From: Agroathelia rolfsii
Lineage: Eukaryota > Basidiomycota > Agaricomycetes > Amylocorticiales > Amylocorticiaceae
Assembly: GCA_018343915.1 (NCBI GenBank)
Contig: JABRWF010000001.1
Location: 186,001-250,000, forward strand
Length of the DNA: 64,000 bases
Direction: 5' to 3'
Part shown: positions 12,203 to 22,494 of the stretch, one piece after another
Numbering within the stretch: position 1 is the stretch's first letter
How the letters are laid out: each line of letters starts with the position of its first letter
Notes under the pieces: model-generated
Told to the model about the DNA's origin: nothing
Databases searched by the model: none
Seen by the model: only the letters and a program-made list of their open reading frames with translations
Made by a program: the position numbers and the translations under genes

Positions 12203-13490
12203 TCAGTCAACATTCGGGATTACTGGAACAGTCACAGTACGCCCCTCCTTTGCACTAAGCTCGACAGCGTCGAGTAGACAATGAACATCAACCGCATCGT
12301 CCAACGTCGGGTACCCTTCGCCAGCAGCATACGCCGCCCAGAGCCTGTTCACGTTCCCTCTAGGCCCAATATCATCGTCATTGGTCTTGATTTCGACTTT
12401 CACACCGTTCAGGTAAACAGTCGGGTGACGGATGTGAATGAATGCGCCTGAGACGGTGTCGTTTTCGATCGTGAGGCTCCCATCTTCGCCATCAATGATC
12501 CAGACGAACTGCTTCCTCCCAGGGGTGGACGTATACCCCGCACGCCAGGTGACGCTGGCGAGTGCGCCGGATTCAAGCAGGCCGCTGAACGAGACGTGGT
12601 CGTGGGCGGTGGTGTTGACGGCTTCACCTGTCTCGGCCACGATCGCTTTGGGGTAAGCGAGCGTGCTGGTTGCAGCGACAGAGGTAAATTGGCCGAGGAT
12701 GAGGTGGAAGGCGCTCATGAGGTGACCGCAGCCGATGCGCAGCACGGAAGAACCTGGTGGTATGGTTAGGGAGATATACGATGATGATGGTGGTCTGGAT
12801 GAGCGGACGGACCTAGGTCTTGGTCCAGTGTATGGACACTATGCTCATTAACGATAGGGCCCCAATACTTCAGTTCTCGTGGTCCTAGAGCAATCTAGGA
12901 GGAAGGTAGGTCAGTTCGACGAATGCCTTCATTACGTGTGGATGCATGCATACAATGCTAGTGGAAAGGATTTTGCCTATCTTGCCGGATTTGACAATCT
13001 CTGCAACCTGTATAAATTCGTTTCAGAGACTTGGATTACTTGTCGTAACGAAACCACGGACCTTTTTCACAACTGGGGATACGCGACCTTGAAGACCGAC
13101 GAGGGACTTGACACCATTCTTCTTCGCCAGCTCTGCCATTTCGATGCACTCTTCGAGGTTTCTGCCCGCGGGCCATTCGATGAAGATATCTTTCTTGGCG
13201 GCGAGCACTGGAAGCACGGCGGCTCTGTGCAGATGACCTTTGATAGACACAGCGACCATGTCAACGTCGGGGTTGTTGGCAATTTCTGAGGTATCGCCAT
13301 GATAGGGTTTGACTTCCCTTCCCACGAGCTCAGAGTACTTTTTTGCAGACTCAAGTGCAGATGCTTGTGATGAGGTGGAGGTCGCTGTAATGGTAAACTT
13401 TTCTTTCATGGAAAGAATAGCGGGTGCTGTGGTCAAAGATGCCCATCCTGTAGTGGAAAGCCCAACGAAACCGAGACGTATGGGAGCCAT
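12203..13490 (-). CDS. Gfo/Idh/MocA-family protein, Gal80-like
   Basis: Member of the NAD(P)-binding oxidoreductase-fold family. The N-terminus RLGFVGLSTTGWASLTTAPA has the Rossmann GxG-type turn, and the protein follows the fungal Gal80 layout. KGHLHRAAVLPVLAAKKDIF and EWPAGRNLEECIEMAELAKK fill the usual EKP/WP position after the cofactor domain. The C-terminal domain (HLMSAFHLILGQF, TWRAGYTSTPGRKQFVW, GPRGNVNRLWAAYAAGEGYP) is the family's beta-sheet half. Four exons are supported, joined at VVKK/VAEIVKSGKIGKI, TSI/IALGPRELKYWG and DQDLG/SSVLRIGCGH. The stop is TGA at 12203-12205. Family members are either sugar dehydrogenases or catalytically dead regulators such as Gal80; the sequence does not settle which. 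The start codon directly abuts a mononucleotide C14 tract. Confidence 0.88.
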
Positions 13491-13504
13491 GGGGGGGGGG
13501 GGGG
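13491..13504 (-). repeat. Mononucleotide C14 tract directly before the start codon
   Basis: On the + strand this is an uninterrupted run of 14 G. On the coding (-) strand it is C14 ending immediately before the ATG of the Gal80-like gene, so the start context is all cytosine. Such runs are unstable in replication. Confidence 0.85.
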
Positions 13505-13899
13505 TGGAGGAGACTGTAGGGCCCTAGCCAGAGATATATACTACTATTATAGCCCATTGGTCCAGTCCATCATGAAGCCAAATGTATGTGTGATGCAATG
13601 ATGATCACATTTTGCAATAGCAGAAGCAGCGAGCAATATATTGGAGGTGTACATTGGCCTGATAGATGTTGGATGAAAGAATATATATTATCTATTGATG
13701 ATAATTCATGGGATTTTCCCATTTGACGAGACTATAATTGAAGAAGAAGAATAGTCCAGTAGCTCACTTTGGTAAACGAGATGGTGGTCAGAGCAAGAAG
13801 AGTGTCGGACAGAGAGCGGTCGCTTGAGAGTATGTCCTCTTAGTCCTTGCTATTGTCCTCGACCGAGTCACGACGACGACATCCAGCGAATTTTTTTCG
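13505..13899. promoter_or_regulatory. Divergent intergenic region, Gal80-like gene / HARS
   Basis: About 400 bp between divergent genes, so it should carry both promoters. It is AT-rich in the middle (TATATATTATC near 13681). Nothing coding was recognised. Confidence 0.45.
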
Positions 13900-16186
13900 A
13901 TGTATTTTCCGGCCATTCGAGCGGGCCGCGTCTGCAGCCATCGATTCCATCTCTGTTATCGACGCTCACTATCGGCCACCTACAATCGCGTCATGGCCAC
14001 CGAAGAGTCTCTCCTCGAACAGCTCAACCAGGCCAATGCCCTCTTCAATGAACTTCGTCTCAAGAAAGACCCCCCAGCCGATCCTACAGCCCTTGAAGAG
14101 GCCAGGAACAAACTTAGCGACGTCAAAAAGTCTCTCGGATTGCTGAAAGGCGCAAAGGGAGATGCCTCCAAAGACAGCAAGAAAAAGGAGCGGCTGCTAT
14201 TGAAGACGGCCAAGGTCTGCCCCGCTTCGATCGACTGCCACTAGGGTCATTGAAATGCTCAAGCCCTCAGGGTGCTGCTGCAGGGCACGCGCGATTATGG
14301 ACCAACCGAAATGTTCTGCCGTCTGCACATTGAAAAGATCGTCAAGGAGTGCTTTGCCATGTATGGCGGCAGCTGCATCGACACGCCCGTCTTTGAACGC
14401 AAGGATGTGCTCATGGACAAGTATGGTGAAGACTCCAAGCTCATCTTCGACTTGATGGACCAGGGAGGAGAGCAACTCGCGCTCAGATATGATCATACCG
14501 TGCCGCTCGCGCGTTACCTTGCCATGGCTGGTGGAACAAACACGGTTTCCAAATTATGGCAACTGAGCAAGGTTTATCGACGCGATCAGCCCGTCATGTC
14601 CAAAGGTCGCATGCGCGAGTTTACTCAGGCAGTAAGTACACCCTTGAAATATATCCCTTATTGCATATCTGACTCGTGAACATCTCAGGATTTCGATATT
14701 ACGGGCACATGGGATCCTATGGTTCCCGACAGCGAGATCATCTCCCTGTTATGCACTATTCTGAGTAGGCTTGATGTAGGCGAATTCACTGTCAAGGTGA
14801 GCAACCCATCTGCAACGGTCTTGGTGTACAAGGAGTAAATAATAACAACATGAACGTAGATCAACCACCGTAAAATTCTGGATGGTATTTTCGAACTCTG
14901 CGGCGTCCCTGCAGACAAGATCCGATCCATATCTTCTGCAGTCGACAAACTCGACAAAGTAAGTCGATAATTTAACAGTGGACTCAATGGACTAATCCTC
15001 CGTACAGTCACCCTGGTCCGAAGTCAAGAGAGAGATGACAGAGGAAAAGGGGCTGGACGCGTCCGTTGCTGACAAGATCGGCGAATACGTCAAATACAAA
15101 GGTATTCAGTATCAACTACTCGCATATAGCAAAGTCTCATCACCTTGCTCCACAGGCGGACCCGATCTTCTCGAGCAACTCAACGCCGATGCAGCACTCA
15201 CATCAAATAAGAGCGCTAAACAAGGATTGGAGGAGATGGCCCTGCTATTCAAGTACTTGAATGCATACGGCGTGGTGGACAAGGTTCGTCCATTCCACGA
15301 TTCCTTGCCTTTCACTCCATCTTAAATTCTATTCAGCTCTCCTTTGATCTTTCGTTGGCTCGCGGTCTCGATTACTACACCGGTATCATTTACGAAGCCA
15401 TTGTCGCCGCATCCGCACCACCCGGATTCAAAGACGCCGACGCGCTAGCTGGGGCCTCCACCGACTCCTCCGCACCTGCACCCACGCCTGCGCCCGCTAA
15501 AAAGTCTAAAAAGAAGGCCACTGCAGCCGCCGCCGACGGAGAAGAAGAGGAGATCGACGAGTCCACCGTCGGTGTAGGTTCGATTGCCGCCGGTGGCCGC
15601 TACGACAACCTTGTGAGCTCTTTCGCCGCCTCCGCCGCCGGCGATGGGAAGAAAGTCGCCCAGGTGCCTTGCGTGGGTATCGCGATTGGCATGGACCGGA
15701 TCTTTGCGCTCCTCTGGCCCAAGTGGGTCGAGCGCGGCATGAGAAAGGGCGAGGTGATGGCGTACATCATGGCTGCGGGTGATGGGCTACTCGAGGAGCG
15801 CATGAAGCTTGCACAGGAACTCCGTCTTTCGGGTATTAATGTAGGCTGGCTCCCCCCCCCCCCCTTCCTCTTCTTTTTTGAAATTTATGTGATCACTCAT
15901 CATCCTCTTCTGACAGTCCGACTTCTTGGCCAAAGTCAAGCCTAAACTGCCAGCACAATTCGCGGCTGGAGAGCGTGACGAGGTTCCGTTTGCGATCATC
16001 CTGGGCTCGGATGAGCTCAAGGAGGGTCTCGTCACCGTCAAGGAACAGCGATGGGAGTTCAAGGATGGCCAGAAAGCCAAGATCGAGAGTACAGACAAGG
16101 GCGTCAAAATAAAGCGCTCAGAGTTGGTAGATTGGATTAAAAGTACGAATACGTACAAGGAATGGGGAACTGGAAGGTTGATCTAA
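13900..16186 (+). CDS. HTS1: Histidyl-tRNA synthetase, probable dual cytosolic/mitochondrial
   Basis: Class II synthetase charging tRNA-His. The core is unmistakable: [16 protein letters not shown], motif 2 [20 protein letters not shown] (split by an intron), the histidine loop ARGLDYYTG and motif 3 [15 protein letters not shown], then the C-terminal anticodon domain ending at TAA 16184-16186. Two in-frame starts are visible. ATG 13993 begins [15 protein letters not shown], the cytosolic-type start with a WHEP-like helical leader. ATG 13900 adds 31 residues with seven arginines and no acidic residue, ending [11 protein letters not shown], as in a mitochondrial presequence. Yeast HTS1 makes both enzymes from one gene in this way. 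A low-complexity insert, [20 protein letters not shown] followed by EEEE, interrupts the catalytic domain at about 15460-15560. Intron joins are well supported except near 15840-15920, beside a C-run. Confidence 0.95.
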
Positions 16187-16385
16187 GAGCGGATCGATGC
16201 ATGATCGGTGTTCAATATTGCATCACTCTCATCTAGTTTCTTATAAAGTAAAATAGATATCCTTTCTCTTACGCTACGATCTAGACTTGTGTGGTTATGC
16301 GATTAATATATACCATATCCATTCTCGAGAAGTTGTACACAAGGCTCCTAGATTCCGTTTCTATCCGTTGCAAAGAAATATTTGT

Positions 16386-17294
16386 CTATTCTTCAGAACC
16401 CGATTCGGATCCCTCGTCCTCTTCATCGTCATCTAAAAGAAGTAGATAGATATTAAGAGCAGTGCACAATCAAGGAATCATCAGTTATGATATACCATCT
16501 ACAATTTCCTCCCGAGCAAGTAAAGCCTCTTGCTGTGCCTTTCGAATAAGAGGTCGAACAACAGTGTCGTCTGCTGGAAGAAGGTCCAGAACTGTATTAC
16601 CACGCTTGTTCTTTATGCTGGATTTTTTTTTATCAAGTTAATGTTACCCAGACACGTTTGGAAGTCAAACATATCAAGGGAAGAAAGGCAGACTTGCCTG
16701 AAATCAGCTCCAGCATCAAGAAGACTCTCTACTACTGCCGCTCGAAGTTCTTTGTTATCGATTTGAAGCGCTAGATGAAGAGGTGTTTCTCCTTCAGTCC
16801 GGTTCACATAATCGACATCACAGCCCTCCTGTTCCAGAAGGAGTTCCAGGCAGTCAAACGAGCCGTATTTGGCGCTGCACACCTCCATATTTAATAATTG
16901 CGCTTGATTTGAACGGAGGGGCTAAATGTGACATGTTGCTTACGCATAGTGAAGAGCTGTTCATATCATCTTTGCTCTAAGCGATTGAAGGTGCCTCAAA
17001 GAGGATGCATCTCATGAACATACCAGTGTTACCCACGCTATAACAGACAATTGTTCTTATCAGCCTGTCCATCGTATAGCAAATATTCAGGAACATGATG
17101 TATACCCGTCTTGGTAGTTTATATTCAAATCGCTCCTTTCGAGCGCTTCCAATAGCATCTCTTCGTTGTCGTCGCGGGCAGCGGCAAGCAGTAGCTCATC
17201 TGGATAGTAGATTGATCATTGAATGAGCTTGGGCATGGCTGGTTGACAGGATAGAACCAGCCCAGAACTAACGAGTCTTTGCGCCTTCAGACAT
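16386..17294 (-). CDS. Ankyrin-repeat protein, Yar1-like
   Basis: Small ankyrin-repeat protein. After splicing it starts MSEGAKT (ATG 17292-17294), continues ELLLAAARDDNEEMLLEALE, and has ankyrin repeats around YGSFDCLELLLEQEGCDVDY, TEGETPLHLALQIDNKELRA and VVESLLDAGADFR. The tail is NKRGNTVLDLLPADDTVVRP followed by an acidic end, DDDEEDEGSESGSEE. Length (about 210 residues), two to three repeats and the acidic C-terminus resemble yeast Yar1, the chaperone of ribosomal protein Rps3, but that function is inferred from shape only. There are about five introns; the small exon near 16990-17040 is the least certain. TAG is at 16386-16388. Confidence 0.8.
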
Positions 17295-17440
17295 GATACT
17301 AGTACAGCGCTAAATGACTAGGTGGTAATCTCGGTTCAAGTCGATAGATATCCCTTTCTTGCCAGTTGTAGTAGGAAAGTGCATGACGACCTGATCGATC
17401 CATGTCCGGCTCGATCGGAGTCTCATCTCCAGGTCTTCAA

Positions 17441-17460
17441 TATACTACTACTACTACTAC
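17441..17460. repeat. (CTA)n microsatellite in the kinase 5' leader
   Basis: Six tandem ACT/CTA units end about 24 bp before the kinase start codon, so the repeat probably lies in the 5' UTR or core promoter. Confidence 0.7.
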
Positions 17461-17483
17461 TTGCTCCTACTGATACAACTGCC

Positions 17484-19028
17484 ATGAGCGACTCTGATGG
17501 CTCTGAGGTATCGTATATATTACTACGGCGCTGACACTGGCCCCCTAATGGAGAAGGCCGCTACAGTCGTCCGCTTTCGAAATCATCTCAGAGGGTCCCG
17601 CCTCGACGGTGACCAAAACTACCCTACAGCGCGAGGAGGATGGCGAACAACACCAAGTCGTCGCCGTCAAGTCTGCTTCTTTACGACGTAAATTCTCTGC
17701 GGAGCCTCATGATATCATAAAAGAACTACGCATTCTCTCTGCTGTATCACACGCAAATGTTAGTTAGTGGCTCTTCCTCGTGCCTTCTAACATTATTGTC
17801 GTCGTGCAAAGTCATAAAAAATGACTATGAGATCTGATCGTCGCTAGATCATTCACGTCCTGGGACACACAGTAGAAAACGCAACGCTATCCTTTTGGAT
17901 GCCTTATGTGCCACTTTCATTACACGAGCTCTTGTCGTCACCTCGATTCTCACCTTACACTTACGCCCTTGGCGATTCTGTGTCGACAAACGAGGAAACC
18001 CAGTCTCAGTTCTTGGTCATTTCGAGATCGATTCTGGTCCAGATATGCACGGCACTGGCCTATCTACACGCGCACGATATCGCTCATCGAGACATCAAAC
18101 CACGAAATGTTCTGCTGACCACGGATGGCTGTGTGAAGCTAATAGATTTTGGAATTTCCTACTCCCGGAGCATAAACAACGACCCTGAAGTCACCCGTGG
18201 CGATTTATGGCCTGAGGGTGAGGAAAAAATGTACTTTCAGGTGTCCACAGGGTATTTCATTTCGGCTTGAATATTTAGGTCGGATTCATTGACATTTATA
18301 ATAACCTGATTTTATTTAGACCTTATAGAGCCCCAGAGCTCCTATTCCGGCCATCGGTATACGATGCTCGCGCCTGTGACATCTGGAGCTTGGGCGCAAC
18401 GATGTCCGAGTTTTTCACACCGCTGCGTCTCGAGGTAGACAATGACGATGATGACGAAGAGACCACGAAAGATAACAGTAGTTGTGGATCGACAGCAATA
18501 CCCTTCATCATTCCGTCCACCACTCTGTCTCCAGTAGCGCTTTCACGCGCAACTTGGAACAGAGACCCTATTTTTGACAGCACGAGGGGCGAGATCGGCC
18601 TTGCATGGAGCATCTTCAAGGTTTGCGGCACGCCCACGGAGGACAATTGGCCTGTATGCTATTATCTCCCACTCAATTCATATATATATTGACTAACTTG
18701 AGGGACGTATGATTAGACGTTTAATGACCTCCCTGACGCGAACAAGCTCACGTTTAAAATCGTCCCTAGAGTAGCTGATTTGTCGCCTTTGCTCCCAAAT
18801 CTCCCACCGTCTCCTAACGATAAGACGAATGTGCTTGAAGCCATAAACAGTGTTTTAGCATATCCGCCATCCGCACGTCTGGCCGTATCAGATATCCTTG
18901 GTCTTGAGATAATGAAGGGAACTAAAGTTGTGCCACCAGGATATGATGCACAGACATATGGGGTTCAGGATTCGACATCGAGTTGGAAGGGACGGTCTTT
19001 GGGAGAATGGATTCGGATATTTTATTGA
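17484..19028 (+). CDS. CMGC protein kinase, Cak1/Csk1-like
   Basis: Serine/threonine kinase with the main catalytic motifs. VVAVKSA supplies the ATP-anchoring lysine, [20 protein letters not shown] the C-helix with its glutamate, [11 protein letters not shown] the catalytic loop, LIDFGIS the metal-binding DFG, and PYRAPELL (after an intron) the APE motif. [16 protein letters not shown] and [13 protein letters not shown] are CMGC features. Exon 1 encodes only MSDSDGSE; the next exon probably begins [20 protein letters not shown]. The insertion [13 protein letters not shown] after subdomain IX is acidic. The PHDIIKE segment and overall plan resemble fungal CDK-activating kinases (Cak1, Csk1), which phosphorylate the T-loop of CDKs; this assignment is inference. 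It ends at TGA 19026-19028. Confidence 0.86.
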
Positions 19029-19207
19029 GAAGCTATTAATGACAGGTTCGTTGCAGCCTTGTTATTTAGTTTACAATTCAAAACAAGGAAAATGTTTTCA
19101 AAACTACTCATTTCATTAGCGTTTCACATTGTAAGTTGGACCGTACACAATTAATGGTATGCGCTATTTCATATTCATATCAAGATACATGTAGTAGACA
19201 ACAACAA

Positions 19208-19246
<39 letters not shown>

Positions 19247-19458
19247 ATGACACCTCCCTACACTTTGCTTCTCAATTTTACAAAAAGAAGAAAGGGAATA
19301 AACAGAAATCAAAGCATAATCAAGTAATCAGTAGGGACAGACAGATTGGAACAAAAAAGAAAGAAAGCCATGATGCATTTTTACTCCACTTGACCCCCTT
19401 CCCAAACCCCCATCTCGCACCTGCGCACCTTGTGATCCGTGCTCGTTCGCTAGCCTGA
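19029..19458. other. Convergent intergenic region with microsatellite
   Basis: 430 bp between the kinase and the first DUF2235 gene. The only notable element is the CAA repeat, listed separately. No gene seen. Confidence 0.6.
19211..19246. repeat. (CAA)12 microsatellite
   Basis: Twelve perfect CAA units, preceded by an imperfect CAACAAAAA lead-in. It lies in the convergent spacer; the open frame across it (poly-Gln) has no other coding support. Confidence 0.95.
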
Positions 19459-21897
19459 TCAATCCACCCAGGTTGGCTCCACCCTGAGCTTGGCAAGTGG
19501 AATGTACCTGCCGAGTTCTTCGCCGTTGGGCCCGAATAGCTGCTCGGCTTGCATGCGTAGCTGGACGGTCCTATGCACCTTTACGCCATCCTTTTTCTGG
19601 CGAGGAATCACGCGACCTTTGCCCATGTTTACACTGGATGCGTCGGTATTGAATTGGTGTGCGCATTTTTGGCAGGTACAAGGAAGATGTGAGAACATGT
19701 CAACCGTTGACGTTGGCATTGACGTTGACATCAGTTGATGGGCAGAGGCACGTGTGCAGATAGAAATAGTCCGAAAATTAACAACAAGACAGAAAAAAAT
19801 AGATCATTAGCGTCGATGAATACGACAATGCGAGGTCGGATCGGGACTGAGTGTGAAGGAAAAAAAAAACAAATAACTTACGAGAACGTCCGAGCCCACG
19901 AGTCGTCATCCTTCAGGTATCTTTGTTTCTGTGGTAAAAGCTTGTGCCGGCGGTCCAGTGAGCCACAACAGAACAATAGACAAACGAAGAAAGAACAATT
20001 AAGGCATACCTCGAGTATCCACCAGCCCTTGTTAAGTGTAAGCTGGTCGTATATCGGCGACAATGCATCCCTTAGATCCTCTTCCTCCTCGCTCACAAAG
20101 TCCTGCGCCTCGGGCAAAAGCACGCCGATGCCATCACCGATATCACGCGGTTTGACGCTGCCGTAAAGCTCCGCACGTCTCGCCGCCGTGAGGTCTGACA
20201 GTTGGAGCGGTGGTGGTCTAGGCTTGACATGGGGGTAGAGCGTGTTGACATCAAGCCCGATGTCCTTGAAGAATGCGCTGTGGAACATGATGCCTGTCTT
20301 GAGCTCGAAACACTGACGGATCATCCACCGAAGTGGGATGCGCGCTAGCGCATTGCGTGTGCCGTTCACGACGCTACCACCACCTACGTCGCAGTGGCAG
20401 CCAGAGAACCAAACCTCCTCCACGTTCGTGGGCTCGTCCGTGACCGAGTACCGTCGTTCAAGCTCGCGCAGATGTTGCTTCTTCAGCTCGTGATGGCTCT
20501 TTTTGCGCTCAGGGTGCTTGGGCTCGGATCGGGGCATATCGCCCTTTTGCACCCCTAGCGCATGCTCTTCAGGTGAAGGGCGCGTCCACAAATTGGGTGT
20601 GAAGCGCACACGGCGCTCATCAAGCGAAAGAGCATGGCGGAAGTAGCGCACGTGTGTGTTGCTCTTCACGAAGGGTAAGTAGCGCGGGATGATACCCACG
20701 GAGCCGACGGTATCCCAAGTACCGAGGAACTCGATGTCGACGTCCATCGAGAAGGCCTTTTTAAAGGTCGTGCTTTGCTTCCAGCCGATTTCAGTATCGT
20801 CCGAGTACATTTTGTATGCGAACGGCACTTGTTGGTGGTTTGAAGCGGGTAATAGGCCAACCTGGATGGGTGTTCAAGAGGGCAAGTAATGGGATTTGCT
20901 AGGACATATACAAACCTTATGAATCCTACATACGATTATCAGAATCTGGACGTGCCATGATAAGCAGAATAGGCAACTTACATGCCAGCCAGAGCGCGTG
21001 CCGTGTAAGCGCCACGGGAAAAGCCAAAAATACATATCTTGTCACCAGCCTCATCTACGGTATATGGGATTAGAGCCTAACGCAATATAGTAATCTTGTG
21101 GATATAACGTACAATTCTCCATAAGAAATTCATATCCACCTAAGAATAGAATTTAGTTATGCTTTTTTGTGAATGGAGTATAGTATATCGTGATTGCATG
21201 ATAAATGGAACATTCCAAGGCCGATGGATGGTCCATCCACCAGGCCGATTACGATAAACTACAGAACATTCGGAAGATACTATTGGTTCGCGGAAGCAAT
21301 CGAACTTACCCATCACATGAGCATTGAGATGAATACCAATCATCATATCAATCGTCTTGGAAAGCTTGGCATAGAATGGCGTAGCAATTTGAGGGATCGT
21401 GTATGTCCCTATGCCAGCCTGAGATAGAGGTAATTAGAAAAAAAAATCCACTATTTTGTAATTGAGATATTCTGAGACTGACTTGATAGTACACCATCTG
21501 TTTCCTACGGTCGTCCTTTTTGAGCATAGAGAAGAATTGAACGATGCTCGAGTTCTAAATTGAGTATAAGTCATCAGTACACGTAAGCAATAATAAGAGG
21601 GTTAAAATCCTCCCGCACATCAGCATCAAATTGATCACCTGTGCCGTCGAAGCAGAGTACGAGCGTGCGGTGATCGTGCTCCGGCGGGCAGACATCCTGG
21701 TCTTGCAGGAGGACCCTAGCGGCATCCTTGCCGTCTATACTGCTGCTACTGCTACTGCTGCTGCCGGTGCTATCAGTGTGGGAGAAGCGAATCTTGCTGC
21801 CAGTTGGAGAGGTGACAAATGCGTTCTCTGCACCCTCAAGCCAGTGGGCATCGCTACTGGGCTGGGACTGTGGACCAAGGTTGATGTAAGCAGGCAT
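19459..21897 (-). CDS. DUF2235 alpha/beta-hydrolase, copy 1
   Basis: Member of the DUF2235 (Tle1-like) hydrolase family. It starts MPAYINLGPQSQPSSDAHWL at 21897. LVLCFDGTGDQFD near residue 80-90 is the family's N-terminal signature; FGFSRGAYTAR near residue 170 is the GxSxG nucleophile elbow; FLGTWDTVGSVG and VWFSGCHCDVGGGS carry the expected catalytic aspartate and histidine. The C-terminal end is KLRVEPTWVD, stop TGA 19459-19461. No signal peptide is seen, so it is probably intracellular. About eight introns, including one flanking a 10-nt exon at 20916-20925. Bacterial relatives are phospholipases; the substrate of fungal members is not known to me. It is head to head with TF-A and paralogous to the gene at 27359-29895. 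Confidence 0.9.
20916..20925 (-). other. 10-nt micro-exon of DUF2235 copy 1
   Basis: Between LALAGM-type sequence and VGLLPASN, the minus strand reads AG, GATTCATAAG, GT. Including these ten bases keeps the frame and yields M-I-H-K-V-G-L-L. The same arrangement occurs in copy 2 at 28727-28736. Skipping it would shift the frame. Confidence 0.75.
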
Positions 21898-22494
21898 TGC
21901 TACTAGTAGCTAGCTAGTGGTGGTGTGGTGGTCAGCAAGGATCCTGGGGAAGATGAGGAGGACTGGTGACTGCGAAACATGAGACTTTAAAACATTGCTG
22001 GATTATAAGCCCAAGTGGGAAAGACGCCAGAAGCCATGGGAAGGACCAAGTTGACAGATGGTCCCTCGAGCCGAACAAGCCATTGCCTGCTGCATCATCA
22101 CTGATCGTTAATTCCACTAGTTCACAGCAATGACGATGCTTTTTCATCACGCCTTAGACATGAAAATAGTACTCATTTATGTCCAACTGGGAGGCGCCTG
22201 TCAGATGGTTCCTGCTGTGATGGAAGACTCAAAGGTGCAGACAAGAAATGTATGTAAGTAAGTTTGAACGTTTGAACATTCAGTGGCTGACAGCAGCCGC
22301 CACCGCGGTCTGAGCCACCGCCACCTCGGGCCGAGGAGCTGACGCGCGCCAGCCAATGAGCCGGAAGCAACGGTTTCAAAGCGAACGGACCAATCGCAAG
22401 CGTTCCATGTCAGGCTACTATATGGGCCTAGTAGCTTACAGTTCCTTGTTATAAAAGCACTGCCCTTCTCAGCCTGCGGCGCATATTATCTTCC
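21898..22494. promoter_or_regulatory. Shared divergent promoter, DUF2235-1 / TF-A
   Basis: 597 bp between the two start codons. On the TF side there is a CCAAT box at 22353-22357 and a TATA box at 22450-22457. A GC-rich block at 22285-22345 carries several CGG/CCG triplets, including CCGCGG and a near-palindromic CTCGGGCCGAG. Zn2Cys6 proteins typically bind paired CGG triplets, so a self- or hydrolase-controlling site here is plausible but unproven. Confidence 0.5.
22450..22457 (+). promoter_or_regulatory. TATA box of TF-A
   Basis: TATAAAAG, 38 bp upstream of the proposed start codon, followed by a pyrimidine-rich CCCTTCTC stretch suited to transcription start. Confidence 0.55.

Noticed and set aside
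13824..14051. ATG 13824 as an alternative start of the HisRS gene
   Set aside because: It is in another frame than the HisRS protein; the in-frame starts are 13900 and 13993.
19199..19246. CRISPR-like repeat array
   Set aside because: Trinucleotide microsatellite without spacers, in a eukaryotic genome.
19136..19327. Poly-glutamine protein across the CAA repeat
   Set aside because: The frame exists only because CAA repeats lack stops; the flanks show no coding character.
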